64,000 bases of DNA. It comes from Tetranychus cinnabarinus (taxonomy: Eukaryota > Arthropoda > Arachnida > Trombidiformes > Tetranychidae). This document shows positions 33,691-44,200 of this stretch, piece by piece. The notes below the pieces were generated by a model. That model was not told where the DNA came from. It searched no databases and saw only the letters and a list, made by a program, of their open reading frames with translations. Location of the stretch: assembly GCA_022266195.1 (NCBI GenBank), contig WHVY01000009.1, positions 806,001 through 870,000 on the forward strand, given 5' to 3'. The position numbers were made by a program, and so were the translations under genes. Within the stretch, counting starts at the first letter, position 1; every line of letters begins with the position of its first letter.

Positions 33691-34269
33691 ACAAGTCTAG
33701 ATTTCAGAGCTAAATGATTAGACATTAGACTAGAAGTCTAAAATTTTATTTAGCTTTTAGCTTAGCGTTATAAAATTGAGAAAAGTTATAGACTTTTAGG
33801 TTTTTGGACGCCAGCTAAATTCTAGCTTTCAAGTCTAAATTGAATTACAAATTTCAAAAAGTTGAATATTATTTATATAAAATTAATGGTTTAACTGTTT
33901 CACTTTATCAAATAATCATCGAAAGATTTAGTTACCTTTGTTGGTTGCAAAAAAGAGTCCAATGTTTGATTGTTGGTTACTTTTTGATGAGTTTTAGCAT
34001 GATATTTTAAGGCATCAAAACCAGATTTACCACTGAAGGTACTATTACATTTTTTACACTTTAGTCGATTGCCATCAATCTTATCGAAATTATCCCATTT
34101 CCATGATTAACGTTTCTTTGGTTGGGAATCACAATTTTGGTCACAATCAATAACATTCTTTTGTGTGTCAAACATTATTCATTTATAAAAAATTAACTGT
34201 AATTATAACAACTTTAACTGTTTTGATCAGTTTTGAGTTATAAATTTATCACTGAAGAAAATTTACTAA
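33682..34269 (-). mobile_element. hAT-like transposon remnant
   Basis: The left edge reads TAGAGCTTCTAC, a hAT-style terminus. It is followed by many short TAGAC/GTCTA/TAGCT repeats such as hAT transposases bind, then a minus-strand BED finger. The right side is interrupted at 34,269 by the Tc5-like element, and I could not find the matching far end beyond 37,181. Confidence 0.45.
33900..34175 (-). pseudogene. BED zinc-finger ORF with one stop codon
   Basis: Reading 34,175 to 33,900 on minus gives 91 sense positions, with a single in-frame TAA at 34,107-34,109. After it comes WKWDNFDKIDGNRLKCKKC, then SGFDALKYHAKTH: the Trp/Phe start, CX2C and HX4H-type end of a BED finger, the DNA-binding domain at the N-terminus of hAT transposases. 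The frame ends soon after (FDDYLIK), and no catalytic domain follows. It is probably a decayed transposase N-terminus; a mutated domesticated finger protein is less likely. An internal Met after the stop is lacking. Confidence 0.6.
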
Positions 34270-34565
34270 CAAGAGAACAATCCCAACGCGTGCTCACCGA
34301 TTTTGATGAAGCGTAGCTCAATCGATAGGGAAAAGGCTCCTTGTTACCACAATTTTGGTTTTTTTTCTGGAGATTTTGTGGTTCCTTAGATTTTTGGGTT
34401 TAAAGTTGGGCCACTAGGTTTCAATTGAAAATTTTGTTACGTAATCTGAAGCAACTGCGGTGGCGCAGTTGGTAAGATAATTGCAAGTAAAGAAGAGGTT
34501 ATGGGATCGATACTGGGTTGAGGCTTTTTTATTAAAATGTTTTTTTATTGTTTTTTAATTGTTTT
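34270..34565 (+). repeat. Left terminal inverted repeat with Pol III-like modules
   Basis: Pairs with 36,885-37,181. It contains two tRNA-like segments: GCGTAGCTCAATCGATAGG (A-box at 34,314) followed by a T8 run, and GGTGGCGCAGTTGGT (A-box 34,461-34,472) with B-box GGATCGATACT (34,504-34,514) and a T6 run (34,525-34,530). Confidence 0.85.
34451..34530 (+). promoter_or_regulatory. tRNA-like Pol III unit in the left inverted repeat
   Basis: A-box TGGCGCAGTTGG, B-box fitting GWTCRANNC about 43 bp later, and a T6 terminator 10 bp beyond. Stems of a tRNA cloverleaf do not pair, so this is a tRNA-derived promoter as in SINEs and not a working tRNA gene. Transcription is inference. Confidence 0.5.
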
Positions 34566-35074
34566 TGCTGTTTTTTGTCGGGATAAGTGTGATAAATAAG
34601 GTCATAGGCAACCATATGTTTTTTTGTTACTGACCTTAATCATTCGTTACTCTTTACTGTGGTTTTGCTTTTTGCTTTTAATTATTTTCAATTGTTTCAA
34701 CAACTTTAATTTGTTTTTTTTGATATTTTTTGACGTTTTTTCGACCATATTTACTCTTACTTCTATAACTTTTGCCTTTATTTATTCATAATTTTTACAT
34801 CATTGATCACCTTTATCCCTCACCACACCCATACATTGAACTGATACCATTTGGATCTCCAAATTTCATTTAATTATTGATTAGCATTATTATTTTTATT
34901 ATTTTACTACTAGCGTCAACAATCGTTTTGCAAACAAAACTAAAAAGTAAGGTTTTTATTTTGTTTTTTCATTGATTTATTTTGCTAGTATTTTAGCTCT
35001 GTAAATACGCTATTTTCACTGATATTTTTACTATTCTCACTACCTTTTGTTAACTTCCAACTCCATTTTACAAA

Positions 35075-36686
35075 ATGATAAACCCAGCTAACATTGTAGT
35101 AATTTTGCGTGAAAATTGTGACAAAGCAGGTCATGTTCCATCTGATATTAATATTGCGGAAAGAAATTTTGCTGATATTTTGTGGAACTTAATTGAGAGT
35201 AACCTTTATGGAGGGTTAGAGTTGCATGAAGATGTTTATTTATATGACAATGAAAATGGAGATTCTGACGAAGAAGTAGAGGTTGAGAAAGATGAGAAAG
35301 AACAAGGAAGCTCTCAAGAATCTGAATATGAGCCTTCTCCAGTTAAAAAACCTAATCCTACTCCGATAACTGAACTGTTTACAATGAATACCATGATAAA
35401 CATAGTAGATTATCATAATAAACATGGGGCAAAGGAAACATACAAAAGATACAGTAAAATTAATAATAGATACTCGAATCTTAAGACAGTTATAGAATAT
35501 GTTGAAAAAGGAGGTAATAAGTATTCAAAAACAAAAGAGGTCAAAGCATTGATGTATGCTAATTATCGTCACGCTCGTGACAATTTTCTGCCAGTCCATG
35601 ATTATATTTTGAGATCATGGGCACCAGATGCAGCCAAATTATTGAAATTAGATAAATTCCTTTGCAGTGTAAAGTTCTTAAAATCTTTCAAAGAGCTGCA
35701 TAGAATTACTTCACGAAAAATAACCAGATTCGTAACCAAAAAAAACAGCAACAAATGAAAAAAAAATTCAAGAATCAGCAAAAAACTTTGCACTAGAAGT
35801 AAATCAAATAAAAACCGAGCATAATGATAGCAATGTTTGGAATACAGACCAATCAGGTTTTAACTATGAGCTAATTAGTGGAAGAACTTTATCAGATAAA
35901 GGTGAAAAAGACACTTTAGCTATTGTTAAAAGTGTTAGTTCAATAACACATTCTTATACAATACAAGTTCTTATCTCTAACTCTGGAACTTTGGCTTCAA
36001 AACTTTTTATTTGTTTTCAGGAATTAAATGGTAAATTTGGTCCTACGGTTAAACAAAGAGTAGAAGCTAATAGAACAGAAAATATTGTAGTTACAAGTAG
36101 TGGTGAAATGACTAAAGGTACATTAGAATACTGGATCGAGCAATGCTTGAATCCTCTTGTAGATACTGAAACAATATTGATTCAAGATTCTTGGACAGGT
36201 CAAAAAGATAGAAGTTCTTTCAGAAATAAACTATCTAACTTTGATTGCATAAACATTCAAACTATCCCAACAGGAGCTACCAAATATTGTCAGCCATTAG
36301 ATGTCTACTTTTTCAGACAATATAAATTGTTTTTACGACGATTTCATGACGCTATGCGATCAGTATCTGGTGATGAAGCAATTACACGAATTAACGACCG
36401 TGTTTTCATCATGAAAATGCATTCTTTTATTTATAACCAACTTTGCAGCCCTGTTTATAGAGATATGCTTTACTATGCGTGGCAAGCTTCAGGTTTTACG
36501 ATAGAAAAAGAATTAACAACATTTAAATCAGTATTGCAAGTTAACTTCGATGTGCTAATAGAAAACTGTTCATTTGAAGGCTGTGATGGTATTGTTTTAA
36601 CAAAATGTGCATACCCTGCATGCCCAAAATATTTCTGCGCTTATCGTTGCCTTAAACCTGAATTACATTTACATTCAATCGAATAA
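35075..36686 (+). pseudogene. Tc5/pogo-like transposase with one frameshift
   Basis: Cut-and-paste transposase of the Tc4/Tc5 branch. The first frame (35,075-35,758) holds an acidic stretch, then a helix-turn-helix/CENP-B-like DNA-binding part (KETYKRYSKINNRYSNLKTV, later ITSRKITRFVTKK). The second frame is open from about 35,757, before its first Met at 35,991, and ends at 36,686. It holds the catalytic residues: Asp in NTDQSGF (35,847), Asp in LIQDSW (36,186) and Asp in QPLDV (36,300). A Cys-rich end (C-X4-C, C-X3-C, H-X-H) matches the Tc5 C-terminal domain type. The frames would join by removing one base at an A8 run (35,738-35,745), so a single inserted A is the likely lesion. An intron seems unlikely because coding likeness is continuous. 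Confidence 0.8.
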
Positions 36687-36714
36687 TCACAATTTGAATC
36701 AATATTTACAGTAT

Positions 36715-36735
36715 AATAATAATAATAATAATAAT
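36715..36735. repeat. (AAT)n microsatellite inside the Tc5-like element
   Basis: Seven ATA/AAT triplets in the 3' untranslated part. Confidence 0.85.
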
Positions 36736-36884
36736 CATCATTTATTCATTCGATCCCATACTCTCTTTTTTACTTCAAATCCATTAACACCTAAAATCAA
36801 TCAAAAAAATTCCCATAAAAACCATAAAACATCAAAAAACAACAGAAAGAATCAAAAAACAAAAAAAAACCATCAAAAACATCA

Positions 36885-37181
36885 GAAACAATTAAAAAAC
36901 AATTAAAAAACATTTTAATAAAAAAAGCCTCAACCCAGTATCGAACCCATAACCTCTTCTTTACTTGCAATTATCTTACCAACTGCGCCACCGCAGTTGC
37001 TTCAGATTACGTAACAAAATTTTCAATTGAAACCTAGTGGCCCAACTTTAAACCCAAAAATCTAAGGAACCACAAAATCTCCAGGAAAAAAACCAAAATT
37101 GTGGTAACAAGGAGCCTTTTCCCTATCGATTGAGCTACGCCCCATCAAAATCGGTGAGTACGCGTTGGGATTGTCACCTTG
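36885..37181 (-). repeat. Right terminal inverted repeat with Pol III-like modules
   Basis: Inverse of the left repeat with few changes. On minus it holds the A-box TGGCGCAGTTGG (36,979-36,990), a canonical B-box GGTTCGATACT (36,937-36,947), a T7 run (36,920-36,926), and the second A-box module (37,122-37,137), here in the more tRNA-like form GGGGCGTAGCTCAATCGATA. Confidence 0.85.
36920..37000 (-). promoter_or_regulatory. tRNA-like Pol III unit in the right inverted repeat
   Basis: Same structure as 34,451-34,530 but pointing inward from the other end, with a better B-box (GGTTCGATACT). Both units would fire toward the transposase. Confidence 0.5.
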
Positions 37182-37320
37182 TAAGAAATTGTTTGAGATT
37201 AAAAATTAAGTTATTGGTTTGAACAAGACTATTCAAATACTGTTAAACACTTACCAATGTAAGACTAACCAATTTATTGTAAAATGATCTCATAAGATCA
37301 GATCGATAAGAGTCCCCTTC

Positions 37321-37996
37321 TCATTCTTCACTCACATTCTCAGTGCAAAAATAAGGCCCGATTCTCCCTCCTATCCAGACGTCACACCACACCATGATCT
37401 TGTCAGCACCAAGATTATTCGCCTCGAAAGTCTTATTCGGATTTGACGAGTCCCAATAGACAAAATTGTGTCTATTGACAGTTTGCGATAGAGATAATAT
37501 CGCCTCGTCAGTCCAAATAATCCTTCCGAGGAGATCATCTTGGTCTTCAAGTCGGACTAAAACTGAATCACACCACTCAACCCTTCTATCAAAATCATCT
37601 TCGTTGAGTTTGTGCATGAGTTTGATATGATAGGGCTTTAGTTTCAGATTTTGTCTCAAGATCCTACATGCTGTGGTGTGGGACATACTAGCCAAACTTG
37701 CAATCCTTGATGCAGACAGAGACAAGCCATCTTTTGCAGCCTTCCTCGCAATATTGCGAACATTATCAATGGCTTCCTCTGTTCGCACCACTCTCTCTCT
37801 TTTGCGCTGATATTGCACAGCCCCATACTCCCTAAAAACTTTGTAAAGGTGACGAAAAGTACCTGGAGCAATTTTTAAATACCTTTGATTCCAAGCCTTT
37901 TTGGCGAGTCTCAAAGCTTCTACGGTTGATTTTTTTTGAGATAAGATAAAATTCCAAAAGATCAATTTTTTGGATTTTTGAAAACTTGTAAGTCAT
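37321..37996 (-). pseudogene. Mariner-type transposase, 5' part only, with frameshift
   Basis: A paired-like DNA-binding half begins MTYKFSKIQKIDLLEFYLIS (ATG at 37,996-37,994), shifts frame at a T8/A8 run (37,930-37,937) and continues KSTVEALRLAKKAW, GTFRHLYKVFREYGAV. The first catalytic Asp is in IIWTDEA. The frame then runs through VYWDSSNP and IMVWCDVW to a TGA at 37,321. Beyond that, about 20 codons stay open (SYRSDLMRSFYNKL) and stop again near 37,245. The second Asp and the last catalytic residue are missing, so the gene is dead. Confidence 0.8.
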
Positions 37997-38129
37997 TTTG
38001 ATAATTTGAACGATTGAATAAAAATAAAAATGATAGGATTGAATGAGAAATCGAAATGACAATAACTAACAAAGCGCTTATTGCACAATGATGAGATAGT
38101 AAGATTATTTGACCTTAAAAATCATGATT

Positions 38130-38400
38130 CGACCTTAGTTTGACCTCTAACATTGTTAGAAGCGATTTCCGAAAAATGACCTTGACCTTGAAATATAGCA
38201 AATAAGTATTCGTGAATTTTGCCTGACAAAATTCTGAAGTCTCTAGCTTGTACACAGGCCGAGTTATAGCTGTTTAACATCGGTAAAGATAGCTATAATG
38301 CCCTGTATCATATTCCCACTTTCTCAATAGTTTTTCTAATGTAGCTTGAAAACGCATATCGATAGTCACCTTTTTGATAGCATCATGTTAAAGAACGTAA
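38130..38400 (-). repeat. Dispersed repeat upstream of the mariner transposase
   Basis: Related to 31,310-31,500 and 33,555-33,690, which lie in the opposite sense. It includes the 20-mer at 38,345. Best read as 5' untranslated sequence of the mariner-type element. Confidence 0.65.
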
Positions 38401-38643
38401 GCAGTCCTATTAGAAAAAATGGCTTTGGTTTGTCTCCACGGATGATTTCGTGCATAGGCACAATTCCGACCGATTTTGGCCTAGCATGCGGGTAGAGATG
38501 GATAAAAATATTCTAAAAGTAGATTTCTATATAGATCAGAATACGTTGAATCTGAATCACTAAGAATTTTTTCTCTACAACTAACGGTTTGGCCACAAAA
38601 TTCTATGGCATTCAGTTTTCTATGGAGATCTAACTTCCTCCTT

Positions 38644-38774
38644 TTTCTAGAAAAAAAAGATAAAATGCCGAAATTGAAAAGTGGGCAGCTGATCTTCGTC
38701 TTTGATAAGGTCTAATCTACCGATAGCTATCAATGAACTCTCGATATCGATTGATCAGACCTTGAACATCCCTC
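38644..38774 (-). repeat. Mariner-type element end
   Basis: About 95% like 30,878-31,015: CTAGAAAAAAAAGATAAAAT, GTGGGCAGCTGATC, CGATAGCTATCAATGAACTC and TTGAACATCCCT. The outermost bases GAACATCCC are shared by all three copies of this end in the window. Confidence 0.75.
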
Positions 38775-40604
38775 GTTAGCCTCGATTTAAATGATAAATA
38801 ACAGCACATATATTAATGAACTTGTTGAGCTGAAATCATTTCAATACTTCAATTACTCTAATTCTGAGCTCTATTGGATTATTCCTTCACAGAAATCAAA
38901 ATTGGCTCCGGAAAGCATCTTAACTAATACTTTGAATAACTGATTTCTGGCTAAAAATCTTCAACTTTTTTCATGGATCGATCTGCTGATGCAAGATTTC
39001 CTTGTAAATCATTCTGTCCAGTTAATTAGACCATTTAAGTCGTGCTGAACCTTTCCAATCTTCTCCTCGAATCTAAATATTTGATGTTAATTTCAATTGT
39101 TGTACATTTGTCTAAATATTGTAAAATCCATGTACAGAGTCTATGAAATCGAAAAATGTCCAAATTGGTTCTTAAATATAATATCATAAAACTAAGCTCT
39201 ACTATTGTTATTTCCACTTGGATAGTTTCCATCTTTTCAACTCTAGAAGTATTAATTTATTTGAACTTTCATCGCCGATCCAAATGTAAATTTGCCCAAA
39301 AATGATAGTTCAACGGTTTGAGTTAAATTGAGAAAATAAATCACGATTGTAATGAGATTATTGTTGATCACACACACACAACACTCGATTCAATCATTTA
39401 TTTGATTCCATTTTTTGCTGCTAACTGATTCTTCTTCTCTTTGATTCACAAGTCAACTATTTATCATTCAATGAAGAACACTTTTTCTTATCTCAAAGCA
39501 ATATATTATTAGTTATATTAATAACATCTACAGTTAGACTGTGTTCTGTGAACATGATGAGTTCACAAGCAATTAGATTTTGAACGGTTCAACTGACAGA
39601 CTTTTTGTTCACTTTGATAACCCAAAGAAGAAACAAATCAAAACCCGATTAACCCAGAAAACGAAGCAAACAGTCAACAGTTTGAAAAAAAGGTTTGAAA
39701 TGGCATTTACAATTGCAAATTTAAAAGTCCTTTTCATCAGACTGAAGATCAACAATTTTGTTCAAGCACAAAACTGTTTTTTTACTCGTCATTTGATCTC
39801 TTAAACTGAAGACAAAAGTAAAATGTGATTTAAGTTAAGCTTTCAATTGAAAATCGAAACAAAGTTCAATTTGATCGAACCATTTGACGATCATGAAAAT
39901 GTCGAGAAAATGACTTTTTCCTTGGATTACCCGATGTTTGATTAATTGGTTGCATAAACAGTTTCCTTTCGATTTAAGGATAAAAAGTAAATCTATGATT
40001 TTACTGTTTCAATGACTTCTCAATTGGATATTGGATTGTTGTCCAATGGTCAGTCCAATGTTTCCTTTTTTTGGGTTTCTTCGCCTTCTTTTTGCGCAAT
40101 ACACAAGCAAAGGTAATATCGTCATTTTTATATTAACCAGTCAACTGAATAAGTATATTTCAATGGTTGAGGTAAGTTTCAGATTGAATGTTGCCTGGGT
40201 TAAGATGATAATAGATACAGGAAGATGAAGATAACAATAAATATCATAATAGAGGAAAGGGACTTATAATGGTTCATCTAAATCCAAGTCCGGTTCTGGC
40301 TTAAAATTGATTCACTTTCAGATAATTTAAACATCATCATCTTCTTGTTGGTCTTCTTTGGAAATAAAATGTTTCCCTTCTCTCTTTTGTACCACTTTTT
40401 TAACCTAACATTGAACCGCAAATATCATTTGATGAAAAATTGAATCCAAAAGGATTTAGATGTGAGGCTAGAAATGATGAAAAAAAACCTTGAAATTGCT
40501 GTTGATGTCTTTCACTTTACAGTTTAATATTGCTTTTTTTGGCCAACAAAATTGTCATCTTGGATAACAATCAAAACTGATTTAGGCATTAAATTGCAAA
40601 AGTG
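38775..40604. other. AT-rich spacer between island and F-spondin
   Basis: No exon or repeat of known type. A short CA repeat lies at 39,371-39,383. Two short frames (39,580-39,804; 40,031-40,228) look like chance. Confidence 0.55.
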
Positions 40605-41135
40605 AAACTCAGTTCCTTGAAAATGGAACGCTGAAATTGTTGCTTAAATTTCCAAATTCACATTCAAATATTTTGCCTCTAATGATCAAATCGTCCCAAT
40701 CATTCCAATCAAAATCTCGAAAAACAAAGTTACCAGTAAAACTTGAATTTTAATCAGCCCACTAGAACTCCAAATTGAAGATGAAACAATAATCAAATTA
40801 ATTATCAATAGATTTTACAGCAACACTGAATTTATCACAATATTAAATATTATTCGCTATTAATCTTGACACTTGAACAGCATTTACTCAGCTCGAAATG
40901 CAATCTGCAAAAATTAAATCAAAGTTATCGAAATGTTTACTCGTTATTGGAGTCTAAATAACCAAATTATCTTGATACATTTAGTGCTTTCGATAGAACG
41001 ACAATTTCATTTCTTTCATAATGGGAATCAAATTTACTATTTGTTATAAAAAATGTTCTAATTGTTGGTAAATCTGTTAGAATTCGTTATTTTGTTCGAA
41101 GAAGTAGCAAAGGTCCACAGAAGATGGCGTTTACA
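40605..41135 (+). repeat. Right copy of the diverged duplication
   Basis: Carries the decayed last codons of RNF25 (TGAAAATGGAAC, then GAAATTGTTGCTTAAATTTC) followed by the same spacer blocks as 18,950-19,860. It ends at AGAAGATGGCGTTT. The RNF25 reading frame upstream is absent. Confidence 0.85.
41121..41129 (+). promoter_or_regulatory. AAGATGGCG element near the F-spondin start
   Basis: YY1/Pho-like core 113 bp before the F-spondin ATG, at the conserved end of the duplicated segment. It could mark the promoter or first transcribed bases. Confidence 0.4.
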
Positions 41136-41241
41136 GCAAGTGTGTAACAAAAGGTAGGACGCAATGTTAACTATCCTAACTTGGCAGATACATTTGGCAG
41201 ATTCCTTTGAATTCATTTTAGTTTAGATTCCCTGTTGAATC

Positions 41242-44200
41242 ATGATTGCCTCTCAATTATGGGAAAGCTGCCAAATGTATTACCTTTTCATGTGTTTATT
41301 ATTGATACAATTGAATTTAAATGTTTGTGATTTAATATCAACATCTAAAAATGTTAACCCGTTAACAAGGTTAACCAATCCACTTGGAAATCCGATTAAT
41401 CTAAATAACAATATTAATAGTAATAACGTTAATCACCTTAATATGAACAACATGAATAGTTTACATAATCTTAATAGTTACAATAGTGTTAATAATGTTA
41501 GGTTAAACAAGTGCAATCGTGATTTACCTGGAACATCGCCTAAAAAAATTCCTGGTGATAATGGATTTAAGATTAAAATTACCGGTGATAAAGAAAAGTT
41601 CAAACCTGGTGAACTTTATACAAGTAAGTGTTCAATATTAATCTGTAAACCCAAAATAACAGGGAATGAAAGGTCATCAGTTATCAAATGCTACAATTTA
41701 AGGGATGAAAAAAAAGACGATGACAGAAGGATATTTTTAACGTAAATACAAATTTGAATGTTAATGATGAAAAAGTGACACAAGTCAAAGGAAAAGGCAT
41801 CAAAAGAGTCAACTAAAAGTTTATATACATTGTAAAGGGTGAAATATGTCATTTTAGAAAAGGAAAAGAATAGAGAAAAAAAGTTCGAAATAGAAACCAA
41901 TTGCATCTAAAATTGATAGTGACAAGAGTGAGGTGAAGATGGGAAGATGAAGAGTGAGAAAGAGTATGAATATTGTACAACATTTTGCCTGTCAAGTTCA
42001 CAGTTGCAAACGTCGACTTGCATTCAAAATGGCTTGTTGTACACTCGAGTCACATTGAACCAGGTTATGAGTTACACCAATAAACAACTTTTTTTAGTCT
42101 TCCTTTGCCTTCCAACAACAATCCAGTCAAGTCTTTTTTTTCTTCCTTCCTTCTTCTGTTACAACAATCCAGTAAAAATATGATCATATTAACATGATAT
42201 TAACGTTTCATGTGTGCATTCAGTCAATTGATATTATTGCAAAGGGATTTTTGTTTTGACGACATCGATATTAACACATATTAAAATATCACTCTTGGAA
42301 AGGTGTAGAAATGAGAAAAGTTGTTTGAGAAAAGAAACAAAAAAAACTAGTTTAATCAATTGTATCTGTCATATCGACATTTGATCAACTTTTACAAATC
42401 ATTCTGTCAATAATGCAAATCCAAGAGGCAAAAGTTTTACAACTTTTCCCTCGAGTTTCACCTTTTCATTGGCTTTGTAAAATGATTGCAATTTCAACTT
42501 GTCATCAAATTTCGAGGTTCAGTCAATCTTCGGAAAAAGAAATTCATTTTTCGATCAATGGAAATCACTTGTTCGAAGCTATGCAGATCATGGAATGAAT
42601 CAATTAGAAGGAATTTTTTTTTCGAGTTCGATGTTGATTATAATAATGTTAATTTAGAGAACTTCAATTGAAGACTTTCAACCTTTTTTAATAACTTGAT
42701 GAGAAGTTGAATCGAGTTTGAAAAGTTGAAGTTTTTTCTTCCTTTTGTGTGGCAACATGGTGGAAGAGTTGGTGACTTGATAACTGGAGAGTGAAAGATG
42801 AACTTAAAAATTAGATGAAAATAAAGATTAAAAATGAAGATGATAAATATGATCATCAGGTCAGCATAACTTTGCACTTTCATTTTTCAATGAACCAGTT
42901 GACAGTATATTAACAATATTTTGACAGGTAATTTGTTCTCAACGGTTTTGCTTCCTTTTTTTCATTCACTTTTCAGCCAGGTTACATCGTCGTTGAATCA
43001 ATCAACCAACCAGTCAATTGTAAGTTTTGTCCTTCATTTTTGTTCGTTCTTCTTCACCTATCAATTCATACCAAGTTGAGTGAAATGATAAATTGAAAGA
43101 TTTCGTTCAAGACTGACTTTCAATTATCTGGTGAATCCATTGATTAAACGTGATTAACTTTGATTTTTAATTTGCTTCTTGTTTTCAAGAGTTGAAAGAG
43201 TTTCGAGTTTTTGGGAAGAGTTTTTCACTGTTTACCTGGAAATGGGTTAAGAAATCGATAAATGCATTAAGAAATTGAAATGAATGAAGTTGTGAACAAT
43301 AATTAACCTCAATAATGGAGGATAATTAATATTGGTTGAAACTAATTATTAAAGGTGCAAGTTTTACAAAGAGTAAGCAAGTTCTGAAAGGATTCTGTGA
43401 AAGGTTTGGATAATTGCTGCTGCTAAATGGAGTAACAATTTAGTGAGCAAATAAACTTAATTTCAACATAATCGTGTTTTAAACTCAATGCAGTGAACAT
43501 CAGACGAAACTAAACTTATCAATTAAAGGCCTTTTCATTGCAATTGTTTAAACGGAATGCAAGGTAAGGTGGAACGACTGCTATTAGACTGTCTGGTTGT
43601 GTTTTTGTTGCTCGACTTTTTCATCATTCAATTGATGCGTTGAAATTCGTTACACAAAATATATTCGTTATTCAATGACTTCAAGCATTCAAATAACTTG
43701 GAAACTTCATTGCGGATTTGCAGCTAAGTTATAAGAGTTTAGTTATTATTATAACAGTTCAAACTTAAGATCCATTCTGCTTCAGCAATTGCAAAAGCTT
43801 GGACAAAGTCTACTAGAGATGAATTTCACAGAAATATTTATCGAATAGAATTTTCGGAGAAGCGATTCAAGCAAAACTAAACAAGTCAATTGAACCGGTG
43901 AATTAAACATCTTACAAGAGAATGTTTTAGTTCGACAAAAAGTGTTAGCACGAAATGGAGCATTTTTTTGTTAGTTAATCCACCAAGAGACTTAGTTTAC
44001 TCGATGCAAGTTGACTGAATATGGTTTGGTTGCGAACTTTGGAATGCACGGAAAGCTTGGCTAACCGAATTTGAATATTTGGTTCTTTGAATCGTGTCAG
44101 CAATACTTATGCATGACAAGCACGTCGAAAGTGCTTTACTAAGTCATTTGGTTCATGCGTTGGTATCCAATCCAAATAAACTGAAATTGAATGCAAACGA

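Larger units (their letters stand above)
34270..37181 (+). mobile_element. Tc4/Tc5-like DNA transposon (2.9 kb)
   Basis: Ends read CAAGAGAACAATCCCAACGCG at left (20 of these are diagnostic) and the inverse CGCGTTGGGATTGTCACCTTG at right, bordered by TAA on both sides (34,267-34,269; 37,182-37,184). That is the TNA duplication typical of Tc4/Tc5. Inverted repeats are about 290 bp. The interior carries a transposase with D, D, D residues and a Cys-rich tail, broken once by a frameshift. It is inserted at the edge of a hAT-like remnant. Confidence 0.85.

Noticed and set aside
34451..34530. A functional tRNA gene
   Set aside because: A- and B-boxes and a terminator are present, but acceptor, D and T stems do not pair. 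Treated as a tRNA-derived promoter.
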